From Chaetomidium leptoderma (lineage: Eukaryota > Ascomycota > Sordariomycetes > Sordariales > Chaetomiaceae): a stretch of 64,000 nucleotides of DNA. Where the stretch lies: NCBI GenBank assembly GCA_033296705.1, contig MU856910.1, positions 1 through 64,000 of the forward strand, in the 5' to 3' direction. The position numbers and the translations under genes were made by a program. Positions within the stretch are counted from its first letter, which is position 1; each line of letters opens with the position of its first letter. This document shows positions 23,438-35,069 of the stretch, one piece after another. The notes beneath the pieces are model-generated. The model worked only from the letters and a program-made list of their open reading frames with translations. It searched no databases and was not told the origin of the DNA.

Positions 23438-26400
23438 TTTGGGGGATGTGGAATGTCGGCTGGGCGGGAATCGCAGAATAAGCTCTTCTCGTCGACGCAG
23501 GGTGCTTGAGGATCACTGTGGCGGTCAACAGCTCCAGATGTTTCTCCTTTCAAGTCCCCATTCTGGCGGGGTAATCTGGGCGCCCAAGAAATTGCCGCCA
23601 AGGATGAGCTCTCGAACGAGCTAGCGCGGGGAAGATCTGCCGCTTGGTAGGTTGCCCGCCGTGCCCGCTTAGTCACCCAAACGTCCTCACCTCACGGCAA
23701 GCTCACCCTATTTTTAGTCTTTTCGTTTTCTATAACTATTTTGTTCCTTGTCTTCTTTCCCGGCCTCTCCTACTTGTATTATTTTTCTTTTAGTTTCCTT
23801 TCTTTTTCCCCTTTCCCTTCGTTAGCTCAATGACAGACGGCTGAGACGGTTTTGATGTAATTATTGGTCTTAGGCCTCTTGATCGCTCGGGCTACTTTCA
23901 TAGCGAATGCATCTTTTCTGCTCGAGCTTAAGTTCAGCTCTATCCCCCTTTGCATTACTGTGGATGGCGTCACCTGTGCACTCCCGGTCATTGATAAGTA
24001 ACCGAAAGCATTGATTCTGTCTCCCCTTTGACCGGGTGCCACGGTAAGCAATGATTATTAGGCAGTGACGCAGCCTGTGTCATGATTACTCGTAGGTCGA
24101 CCGACTGGGGTTCCCTGGAGCCCCTTTCGCGAGAGGAATGATAAGCACGTTCACCGGCTGTGGTGGTTTGATTTCTGATGTACTTATGAGATAGTGATGA
24201 AGTTGGCAAGTACTAATGCATCGACTCTTGAAAGGGTCAAGGTTCCTTCCTTACATCTATGCCGGTTGCGTGGGCGAAACAAACCAAGTGTGTACTCTCC
24301 GACTCAAGTTTGCCGAGAGGATATAACCGAATTCTGCGAAACGTTCTGGGTTAGATTCCCAGCTCGTCCAAATATCGTGGAGTAGGAGGTTAACTATCAC
24401 TTTCCGTTGTGGAAAATTCAATCTTTTCGTCAGGGGGTGCATGTGTACATACATGGGGGTCCACTCAGGGGCTACAACAATACTCGTTGCTACAAGTATC
24501 AGCGTGAACAGGCAAAGGAAAGCAGTAGAGAGTTAGGAGACGAAAAGAAATTGTAGAAGCGTAGAATGACACACTGAGGGCTCTCAGCTGCTGAGCGGTG
24601 GGGGATTGAGCTACCCATTCCCTAGGTACCCGGCGATTTTAGCAGTCTGCCCATAGCGTTTACAAAGAGGGTGTATACACTCCTCTATTCTCTCAGAATA
24701 GCTGATGTTGAGGAGCAGAGAAGAACGGGACTGTCAAACACAAGAGCAGGCACGCCGACGACCCCACCATCGAAACACCATAGAGCATCCTACGAGGGCC
24801 CGATATGGGGGACAACGACTAGAATCATGAAAAGACAGCTCGCCCTGCCCAAGATAGAACACGGTGCGTTGTATTGCAGCAGTTGCTAAGACTTTATATC
24901 AGATTTTGAGCGTCTAGGGTCGTCACTCTGCATGCCAAGCGCCAATCCAGACGTTAGGCACGCGAGTCAGGGGTAACACCCTGGATTTACTCGTCGTTGA
25001 TACTGCTACGTGGTGGTGTTTGCGGGCAGATTCGGTGAGGGGGTAAGTTTGCACAGCATAGAAATGACGGGAGTAGGAAAACATGGTGAGGAAACATGGA
25101 CACGCACGTCAGTCTCACTTCAAGTCCCCGAGACTCCGGGAACCGTATCGATTGAGTTCCTCGTCCAAGTCAATGAATTGGGTCCGGGGCAGGTGTCAGT
25201 CGAAAACGTCAATGAACACTTAAAGACTGTCAACTATGGGCGCCAGCATTGGAGGCCTCAGTCCCGCGGAGAGGCCTGCAGGTGTCGTGTCCCTTGCCAC
25301 GTAAGTGTAAGCGAAGTAGCCTACTACAATCCACATGTTTGTAGACGGAAACACCGGCAAGGGACAAACATCATGACCCCGCTCTTGGCGAGGAGGCTGT
25401 GTTGGACTTCACCTCAACGCTGCACTGAAGATCTCGGGGGTGTTTGCCCATGATTGGATATCGACAAACTCAATCCGCCTTGAGCTGCTCTGGGCAGTTG
25501 CCTGTACGCCGCCCCCACTACCTTCCTTACGTGTTAGGTGGGCGTGGTACAGTCGATGGAATAAGCCTATTGGCTAGTTTGTGTATATCATTGAGTTGTC
25601 TTTCAATGGAACCGAGACCGAAGCGACGGCAGAACTTAAGAACCGCGAGAGAGAAGAAGGAAAGACGAGGATTAAGGGGGGGAGAGAGCATGTCGCTAAT
25701 AGCTTACTAGGCAGGTGTGATGTCTGGCCCATTCTTCAATTTAACTCACTGCCTTTGGGGACGGTGTAATCTGCTCATCCGTGGTGGCTTTGTTGACACT
25801 GGAGGATTCGGGGCTTTTCGCGGTTACCCATGTGGGTGGGGGTGATTAGGATGGCCAAGTTTGGTGGCATGCTTTCGCTGGCAGCATGCTCACTAACACC
25901 TTGGCTTAGTCCTCATCCGAAGAAAAGCGACAGGAGGGCTCCTGCAAAACATGAATCATACCGCTCGTTGCACTCTTGAGCTTAAACACCCACGTGCATC
26001 CCATGATGCGGGCCAAGACCCCAGAACCTTGGCAGCATGCCAGTATTACCCAGCTGAGAGTACTTCAGTAACTATTTGAACCTGTGGAATAATTACTTAC
26101 TGTGTACGAATATTCGAGCAGTCTGTTTTGACCGCCGTCGTCAAGACGCAGCAGGCGCAAGCGCAACAGCAGAACAGACCCATCAATGATTTTCATGTTG
26201 GCTCAGATCGGATGCCGGCAGTCGGGAGGTCGTGCACGTGGGGGAAGCTGCATGATGACGGGAGCGAGCGTCGACAGCCGGGACAGGCAGGAAACCTGGA
26301 AAGAAGCTAAGAAACGACGGCTCTTTGACGGTTTGACGTGGCCCTTCGCAACAGCTCGAACAGCCCGGACAGCCCCGCAACGTGGAACGGTGGTCCAATG

Positions 26401-27024
26401 GTGTGTGGACGCCGCAGGGCTAGCGCACAGGTCTGGGTTCCCCGTCAGCCCTGGTAACGAGGTTTATGAGACAAGCAGGGGAGCAGGTGATCAGTTGTGG
26501 CCCTGGGGGTTGTGCAGGTTGGCGTCTGGCGGTCGGCAGCAGAGGACTGTTGGGGATGGCCACCAGGTGCCAAGCAGGCCCCGGAACAGAGAGGCAAGAG
26601 CTCAGCCACTGAGAGCTCGCCGCCGTGCGGGGGGGGATGCTGGGGCAGCTCGGCGGGGATGCTCGGCGGGGGTCACGGAAGCCGAGTGATTGGCTCGACG
26701 CCTTGCTGCAGCGACTTGGCGACACCCCAACGCTTCGTTCCTGCGGTTCCTGTCCGACGACCCCATGCTCCGGCCCGCCGTCCAGTGCTCTCAGTGTTCT
26801 GTCATCCCCCATTCGGGCGACCGTGTGGCGGACGGCGTTTGGGGATCGGATGCCCAGTCTCCAGTGCCAACGAAGGCCTGGCTGGACCCGAGAGCCAGGG
26901 AATGGGATCTTAAGCCACCTTCCTGCTCCGTCTTTCCGGCTTCTGGAATTTTCCCCTTCCTTCCCCTTTCTACCCTCTCATCGCGTAGAACCGCTGGGAT
27001 CATATCGGCGACGCACTTTATTGA
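23438..27024. other. Long divergent intergenic region
   Basis: About 3.6 kb between the starts of erg19 (minus) and the ENA-type ATPase (plus). It contains a tRNA-like remnant at 24301-24370 and a TGTGTACATACATG word near 24442. The right-hand kilobase is GC-rich with overlapping frames that show no domains and is probably promoter and leader of the ATPase gene. Confidence 0.5.
24301..24370 (+). pseudogene. tRNA-like remnant
   Basis: A perfect 5-bp T-arm (CTGGG, loop TTAGATT, CCCAG at 24346-24362) is followed by CTCGTCCA, the typical 3' acceptor strand plus discriminator of a Leu/Ser-type tRNA. A box A-like TTGCCGAGAGG lies at 24310-24320, and GGTTAGATTCC is one base off box B. The 5' acceptor strand, D-stem and anticodon stem do not pair. 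It may be a decayed tRNA gene or a tRNA-derived SINE end. Confidence 0.28.
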
Positions 27025-30000
27025 ATGGGGACAGAGATCGAGCTGGACGTCGAGGCGCAGACGGAGCCTCCTATATGTGGCTTCAAGCGTTCCGCAGCCT
27101 GCACACCTTCCCCCACCCTCGCGGGGACTACCGTCACCAACGGCACCGACGCTGATGCCGATGCCGACGTTGACGCCGACGCCACCGATGCCACCGTCGG
27201 CTGTGGCTCCATCTCCAGCACCCTTGACACGGCCCGCGCCTTCACGCCCGAGTCGGCCTACACGCTTTCTGTGCCCGACGTCTGCTCACAGCTAGACACC
27301 GACCTCGAGTAAGACCTTGCTCCCCCCTTATGGCTTCCGCTTGCTCACACTCCCTCGCAGAAATGGATTCGACAGTTCCGAGGCTGGCCGCCGCTTGCAG
27401 CACCATGGCCCTAACACGGTTGAGGGAGCTCGAGGGCTATCCACGTGGACGATTCTCATGAGACAGGTCTCAAACAGCCTCACTCTTGTAAGTGCCCCTG
27501 CCTGTCCGCTGCTTGCTGTGCACCCGCAGCTCACCAACGACTAGGTCCTCGTCATCACAATGGTCCTCTCCTTCGCCATTGATGATCACATCGAAGGCGG
27601 CGTCATTGCCGCTGTCATCCTGCTCAACATCGTGGTCGGGTAAGTCAAGACTGAAGAATTCTTCCCCCTTCCTGCTCACCGCCATTCTCATACCTTGCAG
27701 ATTTTTTCAGGACTACCGTGCCGAGCAGACCATCCAGGCGCTCTACGCGCTTTCTGCACCCACGTGCAAGGTTATCCGCGCTGGCCTCATCGAAAGCATC
27801 AGGGCCGAGGCCCTAGTGCCCGGTGACCTGGTCAAGCTCGGCGTTGGCGACATTGTCCCTGCCGATCTCCGGCTCGTGCACAGCATCAACCTGTCCACTG
27901 ATGAAGCAGTGCTCACCGGCGAGTCTGTTCCCGTCAGCAAGCATGCCGAGATCATTCTTAAGGACCGCGACGTGCCCCTGGGCGACCGCATCAACATGGT
28001 TTACTCGGCCAGTACCGTCACCCGGGGCCGCGCCACTGGCGTCGTCGTCGCCACTGGAATGACCACCGAAGTCGGCAAGATTGCCGATCTCCTGAGGAGG
28101 AGCAAGGAAAACCCGGCCGACGCGCGGACCACCGCCGCCGGAAAGGCTTGGGTCAAGGTCCGGAACCTCTTCCGTGTCCTCCTCGGCCTTGACGGCACGC
28201 CCATGCAGGTCTCGCTGAGCAAGTTTGCCCTGTTGCTGTTTGCCCTGGCCATCATCCTGGCCATCATCGTATTCTCAGTTAGCCGCTGGAACGTCACGGA
28301 CGAAGTCCTGATCTACGGCATCTGCGTGGCCGTTGCCGTAATTCCGGAGTCGCTCATTGCCGTGCTCACCATTGCCACCGCCCTCGGCACCCGTGCCATG
28401 GCCAAGGGCAACGTCGTCATCCGCAAGCTCGCCGCCCTCGAAGCCGTGGGCGGAGTAACCAATATCTGCTCCGACAAGACCGGCACTCTCACCCAAGGCA
28501 AAATGGTTGCCAAGCGGGTGTGGTTGGTCGACGGAACGAAAGTGTCCATCCAGGACACGACCCACCCTTTCGATCCCACGAGCGGAAACGTGCGTGTGGC
28601 CGACGAGGTGTACACCCCCAAGTCCCCGGCGGCCGAGAAGAGCGCGGCTCAGCTGAAAGACTTCCTCGAGACTGTTGCCCTGTGCAACAACTCGATCGTC
28701 ACCAAAGTTGACACTTCATACACGGCGATTGGCGAACCCACCGAGATTGCGCTTCAGGTGCTTGCCATGCGCTTTGGCATGGGCAAGCCCGACTTGCTGC
28801 AGTCCGATGGTCACCAACTCCTTGCCGAGTTCCCATTTGATTCGTCCTGCAAGAGGATGACGGTCGTCTGCAGCGATGAGGATGGTGCCTTTGCGTACAC
28901 AAAGGGCGCTCTCGAGGCCATGCTTCCCCTGATGGACGTCTCTGACGTACTAAAGACCATCATCGTGGCCAAGGCCGAGTCGCTGGCTGCCGAGGGTCTT
29001 CGAGTCCTCTGCATCGCTAAAAAGGCTATCGATCCCACCAGCGTTGTCCCTCAGGGCTCCACCACCGACGTAGAGAAGGTGGCACAGGCCGATGAGAACT
29101 CGGACCAGCGCTCGGCTGTCGAGAGAAATCTTAGTTTTCTCGGCCTCGCTGGTCTTTACGACCCGCCGAGACTCGAGTCTGCCGCCGCCGTCAAGCGGTG
29201 CCAGCATGCCGGCATTACCGTGCACATGCTCACCGGAGACCACGTCAAGACAGCTACGACCATCGCCTACGAAATCGGCATCTTGAACCGTGCCAACCCG
29301 AGCAATGGCAACGACATCATGGTAGCTAGCGCCTTTGACAGCCTCAGCGATGCCCAGATCGACGGCATGGAGCATTTGCCTCTTGTTCTCGCCCGCTGCA
29401 GCCCCACGACCAAGGTCCGCATGGTGGAAGCCATGCACCGGAGGAAGGCGTTCTGTGTCATGACCGGAGACGGCGTGAACGACTCGCCGGCCTTGAAGAA
29501 GTCGGACGTGGGCATTGCCATGGGTCTCAACGGCAGTGATGTCGCAAAGGAGGCGGCGGATATGGTCTTGACCGATGATAATTTCGCCTCGATCGTCACT
29601 GCCATCGAAGAGGGTAGACGTTTATTTGATAATATCCAAAAGGTACTTGGCGCCCACCTCACCATCAACCCCAACCCCCTTTTCGAGAACCCAAGCTAAT
29701 CAGTCTCTGCTCTCAGTTCCTCCTCCACCTCCTAGTCTCCAACATCGCCCAAGTCTTTCTCCTCCTCATCGGCCTAGCATTCAAAGACCCCCACGGCGTC
29801 TCCGTCTTCCCGCTCTCCCCGCTCGAGATCCTGTGGGCCAACCTCGTCACGTCTTCCTTCCTCGCCCTCGGCCTCGGCATCGAGGACGCCCAGCCCGACA
29901 TCATGCAGCGCCCGCCGCACGACGTCTCCATCGGCGTCTTCACGCGCGAGCTCATCATCGACAAGTTCGTCTACGGCACCGCCATAGGCGGCCTGTGTCT

Positions 30001-30475
30001 CGCCGCGTTCACCAGCGTGGCCTACGGCGTCAACGGGCCCAACGGCCTCGGCCTCGGCTGCAACGAGGACTACTCGGACGCCTGCGGCGTCGCCTTCAAG
30101 GCGCGCGCCACGACCTTTGCCACCCTGACCTTCTTGCTGCTTGTCACCGCCTGGGAGGCCAAGCACTTCACCCGCTCGCTGTTCAATATGCACCCGGAAA
30201 AGTACTCGGGTCCGCTGTCCGTCTTTCGGACCGTCTGGCAGAATAAGTTCTTGTTTGGCGCCGTTACCGCCGGGTTTGTTGTTGCGTTCCCGGTCATCTA
30301 CCTGCCCGTGGTGAATCGCATTGTGTTTAAGCACGATGCCATCACCTGGGAGTGGGGTGTGGTGGCGGCTTGTGTCGTGGTGTACACGGCCATTGTCGAG
30401 GTGTGGAAGGCCGTCAAGAGGCGGTTCGGCATGGGGGCGGCTATTTTGAAGCTGCGGGTTGACGGGGAGGCTTAG
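27025..30475 (+). CDS. ENA-type (P-type IID) cation-exporting ATPase
   Basis: Plasma-membrane P-type ATPase of the fungal ENA group, expected to export Na+ or K+ (Li+) at the cost of ATP. Five exons give 1068 residues: 27025-27308, 27361-27487, 27545-27639, 27701-29642 and 29717-30475, all introns GT-AG. After an Asp/Ala-repeat N-terminus (about residues 42-53) comes the cation-ATPase N domain (GRRLQHHGPNTVE), the actuator motif LTGESVPVSK, the M4 motif IPESL, the phosphorylation site CSDKTGTLTQGKM with Asp near residue 427, FAYTKGALE, MLTGDHVKTA and MTGDGVNDSPALKKSDVGIAMG. The MVEAMHRR and NDSPALK wording is characteristic of ENA pumps. The C-terminal membrane part starts at FLLHLLVSNIAQVF. 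Its 3' end faces another P-type ATPase gene 1.27 kb away. Cation preference cannot be read from sequence. Confidence 0.93.
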
Positions 30476-31745
30476 TCATCCCTATAGTTATATGGTGGAG
30501 GTGGTTCAAAAAGGGGGCTCGGAAGTCCATGGGCCATGTCGATTTCATGTGGCCTGCTCGGCGGGGGGGACGTTTTGGCTGCACAGTTTGGAAAAAGTGG
30601 GCGGTTTGATCTGCTTCTCTGCTTTTCTCTCGCTCCTTTGGAACCACGGTTTGACTTTGTGTGTCTTTGGGGGCATCCCAAACCTGTCATTACCGCTCGC
30701 TAGCTAGCCTGGATTGGTTCAATGGTGCTCAGGCATCAGTTCCAAGAATGTCATTCTTTCTCCGTCGCGTTTGTGTGCTCGCTCACGTCTGAAGTGTACC
30801 GGCGTGCAATTCCTGAGGACTCGGAATACTATAGATACAAACAAACCGAATTTCGGGTTGGATATACGCTCGTGGGGTTCCTGCTAAGCTCTTAACCAAC
30901 TGCTGACGTGAAAAATCCGGGTGTTTGTTGATAGAACGGGGATGGGAAAAGGGGTTAGGGGTAAGGAGGGAGGTGCTCGGTGCCTGGGTACCCACTCAAA
31001 CCAACGTTGATGTATTCTGTATATTACGTCCACAGCACAAGGCAAACGTAGACATCAGATCGCGTCAACCACCCAAGGAAAATACGTCGATCGCCCTACG
31101 AACTCATGCAGACCAATAACCTAATCCAATATTACAACCCTGTAACTTGGGCGGGACCGGGACTCGGAGCCCTTTCCGGAGATAACACCCCTGCCAATCA
31201 CTGGTAACCCTGCTGTTAGACGACGACATGGTGATACTATTGAAGTTCTGAGAGAGAAGATGAAGGGGAGAGTAATGGAACGTAGGGGGTGGGGGAAGGG
31301 GGGTGTAGTGTGTTCTCGCTGCAAAGATGGGAGATCGGCTTCTGGTTGATTGACAATTCCTGGTTGCGAGCATCTCGCAGAACGGAGTGAGGTGCAATAA
31401 CTCCCTCCCTCTGACTGGTTCAATTTCATATGAGGCACATGGGGTTTGTATTCGACCTCGCGAATGTACATACTTGACAGTTGCCTAAGTTTGGGTATTG
31501 CAAGTTGTAAGTGAGAGAGCACGCCTGGTATATTCATCCCGCAGAGGTCCTTGCTATCATAGTGTACTGTGTCATCAAAAGTCTTTCAAAACATGTACAA
31601 ACTCGGTGTGGCGTGTAATGTCTATTAAGTTCTATCAAAGAAGCTGCCCCCTGAGACAACCAGCCACTAGTATTAACTATACCACGACCCCCGACCCCCG
31701 ACCCACGTTTCAACATTTCCGCCTGCCTACCTCTTCCAAACCATG
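30476..31745. other. Convergent intergenic region between two cation ATPase genes
   Basis: 1.27 kb between two stop codons that face each other, holding both 3' untranslated regions. An AATGTACATACTTG word lies near 31463 and a CCCCCGACCC-type duplication near 31687. No gene supported. Confidence 0.5.
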
Positions 31746-34700
31746 TCACCAAGCGATGTGGGCAATGGGACCATTCGGGAACAGCCTCACAACCAACTTC
31801 CGCAGCTCATCCATGCACAAAATCCCCAGCGCCAGGGGAAGCGGAATCAGCCAAAACTCAATCGGCACCGAGGCCGTGACAAACAGCGTCTGAATGGCGG
31901 GCACCTCGGTCACAAACACGGCAATGGCCAGGCTGATAGCCATAGACAAGAGCAACCAAGGATTCCTCCGCTTCCCCCGGATCGGATCGGCCTGGACGAT
32001 GCTGAGCCTGCGATTCCGCACCGAGAGGATATTCCCCCACTGCAGGATGACCAGCGTGACAAAATAGACACACTGGCCCGTGGTGTTGAACTGCTTCAGT
32101 TGGTCGGCCGTGTACCCGTAGAAGCCGTCCTTGGCGTACGCCTCAAACGCAAAGAACAGCGCCGACGCCGGGATGCCGGCGTACTTCCACATGTACACGA
32201 AGAACATGGCATGGGCTGTGATGGTCTCCATAGAACCCATAAAGAGGTACGCTTGGATGTAGATGCGGAAGGTGATGAGGTGGTCGCGCCGGTGGTTGCG
32301 GGGCGGGAGGGACAGCAGGTCGAACTCCTCCTTTTCCATGATGAGGGATAACGATAGGAACAGGTCTGTGAAGACGCAGATGATGATCATGAGGAAGGAG
32401 GACAGGGGCAGGGGGACGCCGAAGAAGACGTTGAGCAGCACAGGCCAGATCTCGGACCAGGACCCGGCGGGGAGGAGGTAGGCGATGACCTTTTGCAGGT
32501 TCTGGAACACGAGGCGGCCCAGCCGGATCGCCTGCACGATCTCGTCGAAGCGGTCGAGCAGGACCAGGTCCGAGGCTTCGATGGCCACGTCGGAGCCCGT
32601 CACAACGGCGATGCCCACGTCGGCGGCGCGCATGGCGGGCGCGTCGTTGACTCCGTCGCCCGTTACCGCCACCACGTTGTCGCGCTTGCGGAGCTCGTTG
32701 ACGATGCGCAGTTTCTGCTCCGGGGTGGTGCGCGCAAAGACGATCTCCTGGTACTGGCAGACGACGTCCCACTCGGCCATGGTGAGGCGGGCAATTTGGT
32801 GGCCCTCGAGGATAAGACTGCTATTGATATTACACTCAGCCACGACGCTCTTATCGTTGGACTTGGACGTGGAGAGGGGGTTGGCGGCGGCGGCGGTGGT
32901 GCGGATATGGTCAAAAGTGTCGGGATCGCGGGGGCTCGTGAAGATGCCGATCTGTGTTGCGATGGCGGCAGCCGTGAGGCCGTAGTCACCCGTAACCATG
33001 AAGAAGCGGGACCCGGCACGACGGCACTCAGAGATGGTGGCGGCCGTCTCCAAGCGCGGGGGGTCGACGATGCCCATGATGCCGACGATAATGAGGTCCG
33101 AGATGGCGCCGATGGCCACCTCGTCGCTGAAGGCGTTCGTGCCGTGGCGGCTCGTGAGTTTCATAGTCTTCTCGCACAAGACGATGACACGCTCGGCGTG
33201 GCGGGAACGCTTGTCTCGAAAGGCCTTGAAGGCAGCGTGGGCGGCCAAGTCGAGGGGCCGGATCGAGTTGGTTTTGCCGGACCAGTACCGCGTGCAAGCG
33301 GGTAGGAGGACGTCAGGGGCGCCCTTGACATACACCTGATACTCGTTGCTCTGTTTGCAATACATGGTCAACATCCACTTGTTCTTGGAGTTGAAGGGAA
33401 TCTCAAAATCCCTGGGCTTTTGAGCCTGGCCCTCGTCACCTTTTCCCATGCCCCCGGCAACAAAGCGGAGGACGGCCGAGTCGGTGGCATTGCCCTGCAC
33501 ATCCCGGTCGCGGGGAGGGAGATGGAACGAAGTCGGATCAAACGACGCGTTATTGCAGAGGTCGGCAGCGCGGTAGAGAGCAACGGAGCCCTCGGGTGGG
33601 GTCTCGGAAAGCAAGTCCTGGTACACGTCCTCGGGGGACTCGAACTCGTGGTCGACCAAGGCAACCGAGTTGACACGCATCTCGTTCTTGGTGAGGGTTC
33701 CAGTCTTGTCGGAGCAGATGACGTTGACGCAACCGAGCGTCTCGACGGTACCCAAACCCTTGGGGAGGATGTTGACGGCCTTCATACGGCGGGCAACCAT
33801 CATGAGGGTGAGGGCAACACCGACGGGCATACCCTCGGGGATAAAGGCCACGACACAGCCCATGACATTGTTCAGCATGGCCACGACGCCCATGTAGGCC
33901 GAGTGCTGGACGCGGAGCCAGCCTACCCAGGCCAAGAGGATCAAGAGTGCAAGGACCACGGTGAGACAGACGATGATGCGCACGAATCGTGTGATTTCAC
34001 GCTGGATCAGCGTCGGTTTCTCCTTGACACCGGCCGTAGCAGCAGCAATACGGCCCATCACAGACCGGGCACCGGTGAGGATGACAACGCCCACGCCGCT
34101 GCCGTTGCAGACGATGCAGCCCATGAGAGCAATGTTGCGGCTTTCGAGAAAGTTGGGGTCGGTGCAGTCAACAGCGCCCTCAATCTCCTCGGACTCGCCC
34201 GTGAGGACGGATCGGTCGAAGCGGATATCGCCCGAGTGGCTGAGGAGTCTCATATCAGCCGGCACCTTGTTACCGATCTCGAGAAAGACAATGTCGCCGC
34301 TGGCGAGCTCCGTGGCCGGGATGCGCGTCTTCTTGCCGTCGCGGAGCACCACCGTCTCGGAGGGCAAGAGGTCCATGATGGAGCTCATGGTTCGGACCGT
34401 GGACCAGTCCTGAAAGGCCGAGAAACTGGCTTGTAGAACAATGACGATGATGACGAGAATGGCGAGGGCGAGCATGGTGATCGATGGCGGGCTGCTCAGG
34501 GGTCGCCAGCAGAGGAAGAAGATGATCACGCCGACCCAGAGGACGGAGCAGAAGCCACCAAAAAGGTACCAGAAGAGCTTCTTTGCGTAGTTGGTCTTGG
34601 GTCTGGGGAGAGTGTTTTGGCCATCGCGGTCGAGCCGTCGGGCGGCTGCCTCGCCTGAGAGCCCGCAGTCAACCGAGACATTGAGCTGCTGGCAAATCTG

Positions 34701-35069
34701 GTCGACGGCGAGCTGATGGAAGCCGAGGTTGGCGAAATAGTCTTGGTCATCCCTTTTGCCAGCGGCGTCGCCCTTGAGATCGGCAACGCCGTCGGCAAAG
34801 GCCTGTCTATGAGACTCGGCAACCTGGATCGAGAGCGTCCGGTATTCGATGGGGACGCCGCTGTACGTAGATACAGCACCACCCGATCCATTGCTGGGGG
34901 ACCGGCGGCGGGAACGAGAGCGAGAGTGGCTCCTTCGCGTCGAGCGGTCAGCACGAGCTTCACGGGTCTCGCGAGAGCAGCTAGTGCTGTCCTCAAACGC
35001 GATGCCCGCTGGGCGAGGAAGGGCGGCCTCCAAATCAGGGGGCACATCGGCCGCGGATTCGTTCGCCAT
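31746..35069 (-). CDS. Na+/K+-ATPase alpha-like P-type ATPase (IIC-like, fungal)
   Basis: Single-exon gene of 1107 residues on the minus strand, start ATG at 35069. The architecture is that of animal-type Na,K/H,K-ATPase alpha chains: an N-terminal Arg/Ser-rich tail (about residues 35-60), the cation-ATPase N domain (FHQLAVDQICQQL), a Gly-Gly-Phe segment before M1, VLTGESEEIEG, the M4 motif FIPEGMPVGVALTL, the phosphorylation site CSDKTGTLTKNEM with Asp454, VYVKGAPDVLLP, FFMVTGDYGLTAAAIA and VTGDGVNDAPAMRAADVGIAV. M5-M10 follow, with FTDLFLSLSL in M6. The phosphorylation loop reads TKNEM where the ENA neighbour has TQGKM, so this is a different class and not a recent duplicate. No beta subunit gene is in the window. 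Transported ions are inferred from family only. Confidence 0.9.
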   Translation of the reverse strand: MANESAADVPPDLEAALPRPAGIAFEDSTSCSRETREARADRSTRRSHSRSRSRRRSPSNGSGGAVSTYSGVPIEYRTLSIQVAESHRQAFADGVADLKGDAAGKRDDQDYFANLGFHQLAVDQICQQLNVSVDCGLSGEAAARRLDRDGQNTLPRPKTNYAKKLFWYLFGGFCSVLWVGVIIFFLCWRPLSSPPSITMLALAILVIIVIVLQASFSAFQDWSTVRTMSSIMDLLPSETVVLRDGKKTRIPATELASGDIVFLEIGNKVPADMRLLSHSGDIRFDRSVLTGESEEIEGAVDCTDPNFLESRNIALMGCIVCNGSGVGVVILTGARSVMGRIAAATAGVKEKPTLIQREITRFVRIIVCLTVVLALLILLAWVGWLRVQHSAYMGVVAMLNNVMGCVVAFIPEGMPVGVALTLMMVARRMKAVNILPKGLGTVETLGCVNVICSDKTGTLTKNEMRVNSVALVDHEFESPEDVYQDLLSETPPEGSVALYRAADLCNNASFDPTSFHLPPRDRDVQGNATDSAVLRFVAGGMGKGDEGQAQKPRDFEIPFNSKNKWMLTMYCKQSNEYQVYVKGAPDVLLPACTRYWSGKTNSIRPLDLAAHAAFKAFRDKRSRHAERVIVLCEKTMKLTSRHGTNAFSDEVAIGAISDLIIVGIMGIVDPPRLETAATISECRRAGSRFFMVTGDYGLTAAAIATQIGIFTSPRDPDTFDHIRTTAAAANPLSTSKSNDKSVVAECNINSSLILEGHQIARLTMAEWDVVCQYQEIVFARTTPEQKLRIVNELRKRDNVVAVTGDGVNDAPAMRAADVGIAVVTGSDVAIEASDLVLLDRFDEIVQAIRLGRLVFQNLQKVIAYLLPAGSWSEIWPVLLNVFFGVPLPLSSFLMIIICVFTDLFLSLSLIMEKEEFDLLSLPPRNHRRDHLITFRIYIQAYLFMGSMETITAHAMFFVYMWKYAGIPASALFFAFEAYAKDGFYGYTADQLKQFNTTGQCVYFVTLVILQWGNILSVRNRRLSIVQADPIRGKRRNPWLLLSMAISLAIAVFVTEVPAIQTLFVTASVPIEFWLIPLPLALGILCMDELRKLVVRLFPNGPIAHIAW

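Noticed and set aside
33420..34436. 338-codon plus-strand frame opposite the IIC-like ATPase
   Set aside because: Shadow of codon bias in the ATPase gene; H/G/D/E-rich text without motifs.
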